The notes under the pieces are model-generated. The model ran no database searches and had not been told where the DNA came from. It saw nothing but the letters and a program-made list of their open reading frames with translations. A program made the position numbers and the translations under genes. Positions 52,091 through 64,000 of a stretch of DNA of 64,000 bases are shown piece after piece. Source of the stretch: Thysanoteuthis rhombus (Eukaryota; Mollusca; Cephalopoda; Oegopsida; Thysanoteuthidae); assembly GCA_963457665.1 (NCBI GenBank), contig OY735231.1, positions 33,553,869-33,617,868 of the forward strand, read 5' to 3'. Each line of letters opens with the position of its first letter. The stretch's first letter is position 1.

Positions 52091-53968
52091 AAGTCAACCC
52101 CAGAATTGGCACTAAAGTTCGACAATTAAATGGATAATTATATTCAGTTTGTCATCAGGATGAAAAACTGAGACACATTACAACAGAAAAGAGGTTGCTG
52201 TCTAAAGGGAGGAAAAAAAAAAAGAAAAAAAAAGAAAATAGATTATCCACTCATAACTATCCTATTTACAAGAGTAGGTTTTTAGATCAAGTGGGTTCTT
52301 TACTCCAAATAGCATTATCAAATTGCCATACATACAAAACTGACTAATGAAAATTTTACACTCTAACAGTTGAGCAAGTATTGAATATGGTCCTCTACAT
52401 ACAACAAGGAACTTTTATTCATCACAAGAAAATCCAATGATGTTCTCTTCCTTAATGAGAAAATTCCCAACGCACATCTAGATTATGACATGTGGGAAAA
52501 AATATTTGCTGGTGAGCTGCAAATCTGGTAACTAATCATAGATTTGAGGCCCAGATTATGACTTAAGATACACCCAATCCCCATAACCATTTTACAAGTA
52601 TTCATATGATTCTGACTTTCTAAATGAGTCACAGAGCACTAAGTATTATTCCTTTTAGAGTCACGACAAAAGTATTCTTGTTCCTCTTTACAAGCCTGCA
52701 GAAAATAAATAAAATATAGCCATGATGATGTGAACTAGTTAACGAATTGAAGCAATGTATTGCGTAATGTATCGCTTACAGTTAATTTTTCCCATCTAAC
52801 CCAGAGTCAAATATAGATGGCAACAGCAATTACTTTCAAAAGACTTTGAAGTTTACCCCATAATTGATTACAAGTAACTCATTTCATCATCAACTTGGTA
52901 CAAAATGATACAATCAAGTTGGTACTTGGTGTTTGACAAAAAAAAAACAAAAAAAAACCTTTCAAATTCTAGGAGATTCAAACCTTGCGCAAAAATCAAA
53001 TATTTTCTATCTGAATTTCATAAATGAAGAATGCTCATTATTATGCAATGATTCACTTGAACTAGTAACCTCAATTTGGTCATTATAGTCACATTTCAGC
53101 CAATATTTTTTCTTGACAGATAACAGAAGGTCAGAGGGTACAATGGCTTTAATGTTGTGACTATAATAACCAAGGTGAGAACATTAGTCCAAGTAATTCA
53201 GTGAATAATTACCAATATTTTTTTTTTCCCCACAATGAGATTCACTTAGTACATCAAATTATTCATTCATGTAAATGCTTGGATATCATGAAAAAAAACT
53301 AAAATCCATACATATTACAGTTGTCATTTGTTTTAAGGGGTTGATTTATAATTTTCTTAGAAACAAATTTTTTCATTATGAATATGCAAACACTTGATAT
53401 AGAGACGAAGGCCAAATAGAATAATTTAACCATTCCAACACTGATCACCTCACCTGTACAGCTTCCTCACACTGACACCGAGGAGCTATCTAATGCTTGA
53501 TCAATATCCCAGAGTGAGATGACAAACGCGCGGGGGGGGGGGGGATCACCGTTCCAGGAGCACATAAGCCCACATGGGCAGACGAATGGCATATATAACA
53601 GGCCCTCATCTCTGATCTATATTCCCAGAATAGATAAGGGTCAGTAAATCACGATTCTTGAGGTGTTGGAAAATATCAATGTTTGTAAACAAAATGTGTC
53701 GGAGGTCATTCATGTTCATGAACTTTCAAAAAGTGGCATTAAAGCGTGTTTAAAGAGTTAACAATTTTTCAAAATCATGTGCAATAAAATTGGAGAAAAC
53801 AGCTAGTTCCAGTTAAATCTATTGAACGGGTTCAACCATCATCAATTCTCACCAGTAACTCATTTAGCATTTGTTTACATGTCTGATAAATGAGTGGTAG
53901 TGAGATTAGCTCAAGTAGCACAGCAAAAAAAAAAAAAAAAATTGGAGCAATAAAACTTGGGTGTACTT

Positions 53969-54318
53969 AAAAGATTGACCTTCAAACTAAGAACCATTCA
54001 ACGTGCATATGATAGAATCATGCTCATCCTCACATGGAGAGATCATAAGACAGCACAGTATATCAGAGAAAAGACAGGAGTCCAAGATATCATAGAAGCT
54101 ATTAAAAAACTCAAATGGCAATAGGCTGGACAGTTTGCAAGAATGTCAGACATCATGACCCACAACATGGATTCCCAGAGATCTGTGACCAACAGAAAGT
54201 AAGAGCTAGATAAATTCAGAAAGTACTGGCTCCACAATGCCTATGATAGAGAGGTCAGGTGAATCTTGGGGAAGGTCTATGTTCAATGATGGTTGCGAAC
54301 AATGATGATGATAAATTG
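53969..54318 (+). pseudogene. RTE-type LINE reverse transcriptase C-terminal fossil
   Basis: One frame reads KRLTFKLRTIQRAYDRIML, then LTWRDHKTAQYIREKTGVQD, IIEAIKKLKWQ, a stop, AGQFARM and later YWLHNAYDREVR and LGKVYVQ. This is the end of LINE reverse transcriptases of the RTE/craniofacial-development-protein-2-like type (R..ER.MLGI..RD...N..IR..T...DI......LKW.WAGH.AR). At least four in-frame stops make it dead. It ends in an atgatgatgata tail, typical of RTE 3' ends. Antisense to the host gene. Confidence 0.85.
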
Positions 54319-54399
54319 CTTGCAGCTTGTTACCATTAGCTCACCTAATATTGTAAAGTGTCCTTTACCTGGAAGTCCACCATCATTAAATCTGAAATA

Positions 54400-54690
54400 A
54401 TCACAGGTTTGAAATGCATATGCCTGAAGGATTCTCAAAATTGTATAAAAAGGCAGAGGCATCGGTCATCGTACATTCAGTTAAAATGATGTAGAGGGTT
54501 TTGGATTTGATTCCTGGTATGTGAGAAGAGTGGGGAAAACTCTCCATGAGGACAAATTTTCCAGTGTACTCAGCAGCTAATTGAGTACACTCCAAGCTGT
54601 GTGATAAGAGTAGAGGTATCCCTTCAATGGACTTGCATCCTGCCCATGGTGTGGTCATAAAAATTTGTTGGTATAAATTCCTGGTCTCAA
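54400..54690 (+). mobile_element. tRNA-derived SINE, family B copy 2
   Basis: Head with gatgtagagggttttgg and B-box-like ttggatttgattcct at about 54501-54515. The body tgtgagaagagtgggga, gacaaattttcc and aagctgtgtgataagagt matches the inverse of 45040-45320. Confidence 0.7.
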
Positions 54691-56929
54691 CCAAACTGGA
54701 GACTAGTGAAGATCAAAAAGCTGACACATGCAACAGAAATCAGGATTTCATCACTAGATGTCACACTCCATTGGGACTTGTCTCTTAAGAGACAGGACAC
54801 TTTACCTTCTCATCTGTACAACCTCTGAAGCCTTTTGTCAAGTGAATCTGACCTTTTTAGAGGTTAATATTCAAACATATCTAGATTGGTGTAAAACAGA
54901 TTTTAATTGGATAACATTACAATAGTATACAAATATCATATATGCCAGTACACAATACAGGCATTCAATTTTTTTCAAACTGAGCAAATATTACACTGTT
55001 CAATGTGCTGGTATAATGCCTAGGGCAAAGCTTTCCTAGGGCAACACCTTTTAAAAATTACTTTTTTTCCCCCCCTTTTACAACATATTAAATTTTGTTA
55101 ACCAAGCCAAATATAATCAGGAAAGTTTTGAAAGATACACATTATACTTTATATCACAACACACGTAGAGATTATCAGCAACACACCGAAGTGTTGTGGC
55201 ACCGTTCAGAAAGCTCTGGACATCTATTAAAGCTGAATATGGACAGTTATTGAGCTTGGATGAGATGCAGTAAACAATAGTCCTCCAAATATCCTAGAAA
55301 AACTATTCCTCTAGTTCGGCAATATATGGTATATTTTGGGCATAGCAATAACTACATTGTGTTATCCCATACATAATTTCCTTCTTTATAACAAGAATCA
55401 TTTAAAAAAAAAAAAAAAAGAAAAAGAAAAGGGAAACATATGCTGACAAAAATACCTTACAGAAATTCTATTTAAACAGAATTGATCATCGAGTGGTGGT
55501 GTCTGTCTTTTCGAGAGACTGGTTAGATGTTTACTTTGGTACATAAGAATTCTGAGATTTAATGGAGCGTAAGTTTTTTTCTTAATGTCAACCCTTATGT
55601 TAAACAGAGTGTATTGTGCAGTCAGTGAGCCTTCCTTAGCAAAACATTTCATTTATTTAGCAACTCTATTGAAGAGGGGGCAGGGGAAAGATCTAATACT
55701 CTGAACCAATAAAAAAAAATCTTTCAGATGAGAAAGTTAGATTTCAAATGAACAGATTTTTTTTTTTTTCTATGACTCGAAGTCAACTTACCAAAAATAA
55801 TTCAATTAAATAATCATTAACCATTTAATTCAATTATAATGCATTTCATTGCATGCCAGTCAATGACTGCTGCTTAATTGAAAGTCTTACAGAAACCTTT
55901 TCACATGAAATTAAAACCTTGACTTCTTAAAAAAAAAAAAAAAAAAAAGAAAAAAAAACCCTCCCAAACTCTGGCAGATCAACCTGAGATTTAGTTGACT
56001 TTTCAATTACCCTGAAAGAAATTTTCCTCGAGCTTATAGTAAGCCCCCTCTCAATTTTTCAATATTCAGATCCTTCTTGGAAGAATTTTCAACACTACTC
56101 TTAAATTTGAATTTTCACGTACTAAGTTAACAGGTTACTTATGAAAATGCTACGATTTAGTTTTTGGTTATTCAACTTGGTACGATTCTACAGCAAAACA
56201 CGGGTTAGACGACACAGCACCTGAATTGAAATGTTCATTGAAAAACTCAAATGAACGATGTATCCAATCGAATCCAGACTAAGTAACATTAATACATTTT
56301 CCTTTGATAAAAACATAGGCAGTCAATTGAAAAATGAGGATTCAAAATTCATAAAATGTGTGGCTAACACACCAGCTATCAAACAATTACATGATTAACT
56401 ATGAAAAAAAAAAAAAAATATCTAACAACAAATGGAGTGAAGATTTTTGAAAAATCATTATTTACTTATTTATGAAATTACACACACTCACAGATTACTC
56501 ACATGCACACACACACATATAGATTATTCATATTCACACACTCAGAGATATAGACAGACCCAACTTTTCTCCTCTCCCAAGCGTTGACAATTAAGATTAT
56601 CCATTATCCTGTGCCTCTGCTATTCTCTCACCAATTGCATGTATCTCTTCATTATCTCCCTTATCTATTCCATTCTTCATTGCTCATTCATGTTTTTTAT
56701 CTCAATTTTGTACAAACAGGGATTAATTTCAGATGAACAAAAAGGGTAAGGAATGTACCAAATGTTTCTACTGTCCTTTTATCCCTTATCTCTTGGTAAA
56801 GAATTCTAATTTCATCACAATTCTCGCGTTTTTCAATCTTTCACTCATTGTTTTTGATATCCAGCCATCGAGCCTGTCTTCTCTAGATATCTTTCTTTTG
56901 TCTGCATCCATTCCCCAAACTCTCTCTCT

Positions 56930-56931
<2 letters not shown>

Positions 56932-56976
<45 letters not shown>
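56932..56976. repeat. TA then CA microsatellite
   Basis: A (TA)n block followed by a short (CA)n block. Confidence 0.9.
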
Positions 56977-59900
56977 TTCTTTCACCTGGTTCTCTTTAGC
57001 TGTCTTACCTCCTACTTTTCCTCCTCCACACCTCTTCTCTCCAATTCCTTTCAATTAATATAATGTAGATTTCGCAGTCAGAAACTGTGTCAGATTCAAG
57101 CACAGAAGGGCCTGAGATTGAGCAGATACTACACTCTGATTCTCAGTAGGAAAGTGTAACAGTCATACATACAAACAAGCAAGCAGAATAATAGTATGGA
57201 TATTTGTTTTAACCTAGATGTTCACTAAAGATAGCATTGATAAAACTATCAACACCTCTTCAAATTTTCATCTATGAGAACAATAATGAACCATAAATGA
57301 AGAAATTAAGATTCAAATAAAAGCAGTGGCAACAAATTTCTGTTATAGCCCACAACACCATAGGTTCATTCGAGGAACAACAAAAAGATACATCAGGATG
57401 TTAAATTAAAGAATGTCTGAACTATGTCTCGTCTCTAACCTATAATGGTTCCAAATTTCAACCCCCCCCCCCAACAAATGCCCCGTTTGCACTCACATCC
57501 CAGCAGATTCAAATGCATCACGTCCCATGCTCTAACCTGATTTGAACAGTATCCTCCTCACAAGAAGATCCGTAATCTTTATTGTAAATGCTAAGGATGC
57601 TTCAATATTGTGATTACTGAATGGCCTCTCAATCACGTCCATATCTTCCCAGCTTCCTGTTGTTCACTTGTCAGCCTCTTACAACATCCACCTGCATCCT
57701 GTACTTATCTCTAACCTATTGTATATACAATCAATTCCAATCCACGACTGCTGGCTCGAGCCAGAAAGACGACCACCAACCTGAGCAAAACAGTTGGCAC
57801 TTAAACACAAACCCTCACTTAAACGTTCTCATTTTATAAATCAACGTTAGTTTACCCATACCATCAAAAATTGAGGGCAGCAATTTAGATCATTTCGGAA
57901 TTGCACTGTACTTTGAAAAACATCTAAAACTTCTGTTGCTCTGTATTTTCTTGATTATGTCCAACCAGAATGGATCGGAATTTTCTTAAGCATTTGCAAA
58001 AAAAAATAAAAAAAATTAAGGGTGATTACTTTGTAGTTAGCGTTCAATAATTATCTCCCTTGACAAATGTTTCAAACAGAAAATATATATAATCACATGG
58101 AGCCTTACATTAGATGAAATCTTCAACAATAATATAAAGATGAGATAGAACCTCAATATTAGAGACCATGTTTAGTGAAGATGTGGATAAGAACAATTTA
58201 GCATTTATCTTTCTAATGGCTCACTATTTTGAAATATGGCTGGTTCTGGTCCGTAACTTGAAATTCTTTCACAAAAAAATTAGTCTCATATGCTTGTAAA
58301 ATATTCAACAAGTAAAAAAAAGAGAGAGAGAGAAGTCTTTTCAAACAGGATATTGGTAATTTGTTGACACTAGAAACATGAAAAAGCACTGGTATTTTTT
58401 AATACTGTTACACGGCAAATAGAAAAATATTCATCAAAATGTGGTTCTGACAAATTTCAAAGTTTTAAGAAACTGACATTATAGCTAGAGGCAAAACATT
58501 TGGTAATATTACATACAATGGTGCTGTAGAAGTATTTTACCATTGATTAAGTATAGAGTTCTGCATAAGCAAATATACAGCTATTAGAATGTGTCCCATT
58601 ATTACTTCTTATAGTCTGGAGACGAGAAATGTATACCAACTGACATTTAAATTAGAGCAGACAATAGAAAATATATATTTCAATAACACTTTAGAATTGT
58701 ATTTGAATGTTTCTTTTTTAATGAAATTAATGTTTATACAGCAAGTTGATTTTGTACAAAAAGTATAGATTTTAGATAGAATTATAAATTCATTGATACT
58801 TCAGTTTGATGAATGATGCCATTTTTCGGTATAAAAATTATTGTTCAATTGTAAAAATCATACACGTGGAAAATAGGCTGTATTAGATTATCAAATGTGT
58901 TTTAATTTCATAATGTCTTTTCTTCATATATTTCAAAGTCAAATTGAACGTAATCCAATTTCAGTTGTCAAAAAATAAAAAGGCATTACAAAATTGGCCT
59001 TCAATTTTGCACCTGATAGGTTCATTACATGCATTTGTACTTAGTCAATCATCCACATAAATGAAATGATTATATATTTTCACAGAGCGTACAGATACAT
59101 CACACTGATCCTAGGCAGAATTGCGATGGAGGAACATTTTGATCCAAAGCAGAAGTGTTGATCCATATGTGAATATTCTTAACATTTTTGCCAGGTACGA
59201 TGCTGGCTTCAATAAAAGTCTTCTGACAATAAGATTGTATCAGACAAATATCACTAACTCACACCAGTAACAGACTGTGTTAGCACTTTAAAAAAACAAC
59301 CAAATTTGCTATTTATGAAGAATAGAGTACTTCATAACCTGTTAGAATCTATTCTCCAGACCATGTAGGCTTGTTAAGCCTTGTAATAGCACCTGGCCAA
59401 TACTTCCCAAGATTCAAAGTCAAGAGATCTCATTCTAGGTGCACTGATTCAATAACCCTCACCTGTCTTACAGCAAACACATAACCTCAGCTTCACTTCA
59501 ACCACTACTTGAGGAGAATCGTTGGACTATACCCTCAAATTCGATAAACACACAATAGTACTTTCAATTTGGAAGTGGAAGAATAAAGTTATTTAACAGA
59601 GAAATTTTTAAAAATAGAAACATGAAAAAGTTTAAAAGTTAATCTACTTATATAGTTCACCATGTGATTGGTTTTATTTTCAGTATGTAACATTTGTCAA
59701 GTGGGATAAATATCAAATACTAATTGAAAAGTAGTCTCCCTCATTCATTTTTTTGAAAATGCATAAAAACAAATTTTTTAAATTATACTAGAACAAAAAA
59801 CACAAAATTTCTTGAGAGTACACAGTGCAATTACCAAATAATTTTCATTTTGGCATCTTTTTTTGATGGCATAGGTCAAATAGTATAAAATAAGTAACTA

Positions 59901-60895
59901 GTCTCACAAGAAGTGAGCAACCAAAATTAAATCGGCACTAAGTGAGGAGGGAAAAAACCCTATGAAAATACTATAAGAAGTTCTCATCCTTTCAGAATAA
60001 AAATGCTGTGAGAAGATTAGTTAAAATATTGCAATTAAATTATAAGAGCTTTTTTAAGCTAATTGCTTCAATTTGTCCACAGAATCAAATTTAAAATCAG
60101 AACATCAATAAGTATAAAAACTTCATTTTGGGTAAGTAGGAATCTTTCATGAATATGACATTGAAAACAGCTTCAGAAATTACTGAGAGAAAAGAGATAA
60201 AAGAAAGAAAAAAAAAAAAATTGGTTCTCAAGACATAAAAAGCCTGTGTCATAAAGTCAGACAATGGCAAACATAATGATATTGAAATATCATTTTCATT
60301 TCAGGAATGAGTGTGTTAGGGTGGGGAAAAAAAAAAAAAAAAAGCAGAAAATCTTGAAGTTAGCAATTTATCTGACCTATCGTATTCATCTCATAATATA
60401 AAACACCTTCACTCTCTCTTGGTTTGTTTGGTTTTCAGTCACGTCAAGGCAGACAGAAAGAGAGGAAAGGGGTATCGAGGACACAGAGACACAAAATGGA
60501 CTATAGTTCTACTCTCCGTGTATGTGTGTGTTTGCAAGATGTAGCCTGCCGGTAATTTCGCTACTAAGACTACTGATGTATCGGTCTCATTCTTTTTTTT
60601 TTTCAGTTTTAGTTGCTGAAAATGATTTAACAAAAATATAAAAAGTTGTAGAAAAAATTAACAGAAAAATTAATTCAGTTCGAGGCATGCGTTTTTTTTT
60701 AGCAATAAATACATTTATACTAAAATAGATACTTATAAAATTTATCCACACATGAATAATCCCATTATTTTTGACAGGCACCACGCTAGTCGGTATTAAG
60801 ATTTGTGATCTGTCGGGTCACTCTGTCTGTGATAACAAACAAAAAGAGAGGAAGAGGGCAAAGTGAACATAAACAGAAATTTGTTCATTCTGCTC

Positions 60896-60963
<68 letters not shown>
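60896..60963. repeat. GT-AT-AC self-complementary microsatellite
   Basis: (GT)n, (AT)n and (AC)n in succession, so the whole block is close to a perfect palindrome and reads the same on both strands. Confidence 0.95.
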
Positions 60964-61664
60964 GATACACACGTTCATTTGCTGGCTGCTGACAATATAA
61001 CTACAAACTAACACTACTGCCATTGTTGTTCATGTGTCAATTTCGTTTTTTTTTTTACCCAAAATGAAAACTAGAATTCTAGTAGACAATACCTTGTATT
61101 GACCTTTCAAATTACTGTGTAAACATACTGACATAAAACACAGGTATAGCATTAGCAAAGCAACAGGCATTTACTGTTAAATGAAATAAATGAGAAAATA
61201 AACCAAACTGACATTATAAACTGATGAAGTTCCTTAAACAAATTGGCAGGATCTTCAACACAAACTAATCCGGTTGGATTATCAAAATGTTCAGCTTGAC
61301 CGTTAAAAATAGAGACATAACAATGATAAACAAATTAATTTGAAATTTGAACGAGTCTGACAACTTCCATTTTTACAATCTTTGAACAGAACTAATCCCT
61401 GTTCTTTATGTGTACACAACAATTATGCATCCAAGTATTTTCACACACAGTAATCAAGATAGACACACACGATCTTCTCTACAGACTTTCATCGGGGGGG
61501 GGGGGGGGACTAACTAATAGTTAGTCATGTAATCTGAGGCCTCAGTCATCATCCAAAGATGATCATGGGTGAACAGCCCTTAGCTGCTATGGATGGGGGC
61601 ACTTAGTATGCCATGCTAACAGCTTCCAAGAGAAAGAAGAGTTAAATACTATTGGAGAGCTGAT

Positions 61665-61776
61665 CATGGCACCTGGTATTATTCCCAGACGGTCACCCAT
61701 CTAGGTACAGAGTAGACCTTGCTTAACTTCAGTAATCATATGGAAACTGGTATATCCAACGCAATTTGGCCGTAAC
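61665..61776 (-). mobile_element. 5S rRNA-derived sequence (SINE3-like head or 5S pseudogene)
   Basis: The minus strand starts gttacggccaaattgcg and continues tgaagttaagcaaggtc, atgggtgaccgtctgggaat and accaggtgcc. These are in the order and spacing of 5S rRNA (gcggccat.., GAAGCTAAGCAGGGTC, ATGGGAGACCGCCTGGGAATACC.GGTGC), including the internal A-box/C-box promoter region. It is diverged in the first half. The downstream minus-strand sequence to about 61490 could be the body of a 5S-headed SINE. Confidence 0.85.
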
Positions 61777-62692
61777 ATCTAAAATATGTGATAATTATTC
61801 TGTCGGTTTATATATCCATTTCTTAATAACATAGTATATAATAAGTAACTTATTGAAAAAGCAGATTACATAAACAAAATTCTTTATAGGCTCCCTATAA
61901 AAGAATGAAGAGGATCATTAAAGCCATGAAAAGACTTACAATTGATTAACAGGAATCAGGAAAATTATATTATACCTTTTACTTATTTTCAATTCCCACC
62001 CAGATAATTTCTGATAAATTTATAACTGAAAAAAAAAAAAATTTTTTTTTAAATCTATTTTTCAATCTTCCTCCTTGTCGATGCACTTGATTCAGTGGGG
62101 AGTATCAATCACATAGATCAAGCATTATGCAGTGAAAATTGCAGATCAAAATTCAGAGAGGGTGAAATTTTGTCAGAGAATTAAATGAATAGAAAACTAA
62201 AATGATGCAATGTTCATCAGAATATTTTCTAATTCAGTTTAGATTCCAGGTCAGTAATGGAAATTTCTAATCTGTTAATTCTTTTAATCATTCACGGTAT
62301 CACTCATTTCAATTCATTCATATATTCCATTAAAATCCCCAAGTAAATTTTATAAGTTCAGAATTTCATTCTTCACCAGAAAAAAAGAAGAAAAAAAAGG
62401 GGGGGGGGCTAGGCAATCTATAGAATGACCAAGTTTTACACAATGCCAGTAACAAATCAACAGTTGATTACCCCTGATCAGAGCCATTAACTCAGTTCTG
62501 AATAGTGGACAGGACATATACTAGATGGACAGGCAGACACTACTTCAAAAACATCTGCCCTATGGGTTAAACCTACAATTGTACAAAATTTTACAGCTCA
62601 TGTAGAAGGAGCTTCATAAATTCCAGTTTTAAAGGTTATTCATTTGCATAATGATTGTGTTCTTGCAAGTGATCCTATTAGAACATAAAAGA

Positions 62693-62696
<4 letters not shown>

Positions 62697-62748
<52 letters not shown>
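62697..62748. repeat. TA microsatellite
   Basis: Uninterrupted TA dinucleotides. Confidence 0.95.
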
Positions 62749-63151
62749 CTTTGTTTACAAGTGCTGGGTTTGAATTTGTGTCAGGCAAAGTCAAGTGAAA
62801 CCCTCTAATCTGAATGTTCTTGCCTAGTGACCTCGCTCTGATGTTACTGAGGCAGGAAGTCCCAGTGGCTGACACTAATTTCAAAGGGAGGATATAAATT
62901 GGACACTACAGGCAGAATTATATGTCAAACAAACTTGACCAATGATACCATTTACAGACAAAGATTTTATTCAAGAATTATTTCATCAAAAATCTTCATT
63001 TCTTTTCAAGTTGAAGTCTAAATTGTTATAGAGAATTTCTATGAAGGAGGTCACTAAAATCTCAGATAAGTTTCTTGAAAATGTGGTTCTTTCTGCATAA
63101 TCATTTGAGATTAAGATTATTTATTATACACACACATATATATATATATAT

Positions 63152-63345
63152 ATACAGGTGTCCCCCAGAATAATACAAGCGTTGGGGTCCAAGAAAGCCA
63201 ACCATTTTACAACAGAGCTGCAATAACCAGGTTTGCCAACTTAACCATTATAGAGCAGGATCTAGCTATTTTGGAGCTAAATTAATATTTTGGGGTCTAC
63301 CACTCAACCATATTCTACTGTAAACTTGCTATAATATAGTCAATG
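63152..63345 (+). mobile_element. pogo/Tigger-like MITE, copy 3
   Basis: Starts tacaggtgtcccccagaata, then ttggggtccaagaaagccaa and gctaaattaatattttgggg, ending in tgctataatat. Inserted at a TA microsatellite (63128-63154). Same family as 34416-34618. Confidence 0.7.
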
Positions 63346-63409
63346 AAATAAGTCTTAAACTAAAAAACTTGTATTTCTCAAAAAAGGAGTACCACTCCAA
63401 GAAAGTTCA

Positions 63410-63575
63410 ACAACAGAATGCTTACCGAATAGAAAAATGATCTGAGAGCTAAAAATCTTTTCTTTGGGAGGGGGACATAAAAAAAAATTTCTTAAATAAA
63501 AGCACCCAACAAAATTTTGCACAAATATATCTAAAAATGAAAAGAGTACTAAATAACAGAATGAGTATTTGAAGT
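63410..63575 (+). repeat. Dispersed repeat H, copy 2
   Basis: tcttttctttgggaggggg, ttttgcacaaatatatctaa and aataacagaatgagtatttg match 44245-44435. Confidence 0.75.
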
Positions 63576-64000
63576 TCAGGGGATTATGAACAGTTGATTA
63601 TCTTTGTGCAAGATCCTATTTTCTGAAAATAAAGATAATTGGAGTAAAAGAAATCAAAAGTTCAATTCATCAAATCCAACCCTATTATTTTAATCATTTT
63701 TTGACAAGTATTTCTCTCATCCAAAGCATCAGTGGCTTTTTATTGAAAGTCTCTGACCATCATTCTGTTAGCTAGCAATAAAGGATAGGAAATAAGACTC
63801 AAATTGGCATCCTCTTTCCTTGGGGAGCTTGTCTCAAAGTGGCAACTGCCTTACAAAGCCATGGGGTCTTCTAACAATAGATGTTCAAATCTAACCATAT
63901 AATCAATGATGGTTTGAATGCTGTAATAAAAAAGAAACTCTAAAGAAATTCTACTTGAAAAATTGCTAAGTGACAATGATCCATTATTTTGAGCCTAAGA

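Larger units (their letters stand above)
51645..64000 (-). other. Incomplete upstream intron / 5' flank
   Basis: No exon of the expected N-terminal part was recognised here. The visible gene opens with an in-phase splice acceptor at 51644, so at least one coding exon lies further upstream or is too divergent to see. The stretch holds a tRNA-like SINE candidate near 52 kb, an RTE-type LINE fossil near 54 kb, a SINE at 54.4-54.7 kb, TA/CA microsatellites, a 5S rRNA-derived element near 61.7 kb and a pogo-like remnant at 63.2 kb. The rest is AT-rich sequence with no gene I can support. Confidence 0.6.

Noticed and set aside
54401..54694. 97-codon minus-strand open frame
   Set aside because: It lies entirely inside SINE family B copy 2 on the opposite strand.
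61665..61776. Functional 5S rRNA gene
   Set aside because: The first half departs too far from 5S rRNA (for example attgcgttggatat where the conserved start should continue), and it is a single intronic copy.

Overview
This window is animal genomic DNA: AT-rich, intron-dominated and crowded with short interspersed repeats, transposon fossils and simple-sequence runs. It carries one recognisable protein-coding gene on the minus strand, a PDZ-GEF (RAPGEF2/RAPGEF6 family, a guanine nucleotide exchange factor for Rap GTPases). The protein is close to bilaterian PDZ-GEFs but keeps an invertebrate-style N-terminal serine/acidic linker. The repeat content (tRNA-headed SINEs, a 5S rRNA-derived element, mariner, Tc1, hAT and RTE fossils, long TA and homopolymer runs) suggests a mollusc, possibly a cephalopod. 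That placement is inference and cannot be proved from this window.

Gene layout, 5' to 3' on the minus strand (high to low coordinates): I could place 21 exons between 51644 and 6379. All have usable splice sites and their phases chain without a break, giving 3085 nt (1028 codons plus one base). In order they encode a serine/acidic N-terminal linker with a short polyglutamine run (51.6-50.1 kb), a degenerate cyclic-nucleotide-binding-like domain (29.7-24.9 kb), the RasGEF N-terminal (REM) domain (24.9-18.0 kb), a PDZ domain (18.2-16.6 kb), a basic/serine linker (15.6-14.3 kb), a Ras-association domain (14.4-12.2 kb), the catalytic RasGEF/CDC25 domain (12.4-8.6 kb) and the start of the C-terminal tail (8.0-6.4 kb). 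The first coding exon(s) lie beyond 64000 or are unrecognised in 51645-64000. The rest of the C-terminal tail, the stop codon and the 3' UTR lie below position 1 or are unrecognised in 1-6378.

Non-coding landscape: the largest complete intron (29671-50112, about 20 kb) and the incomplete upstream intron (51645-64000) hold most of the mobile-element debris. The 19.3-23.1 kb intron contains a homogeneous 29-bp minisatellite of about 28 units. The intron after the first PDZ exon begins with a 357-nt pure purine/pyrimidine tract only 13 nt from the splice donor. One intron uses a GC-AG boundary. Several dispersed families occur as two or more diverged copies, and one of them sits 54-72 nt upstream of three different coding exons. 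I found no operon-like locus, CRISPR array or defence system; the novelty here is in repeat biology and splice-site context.
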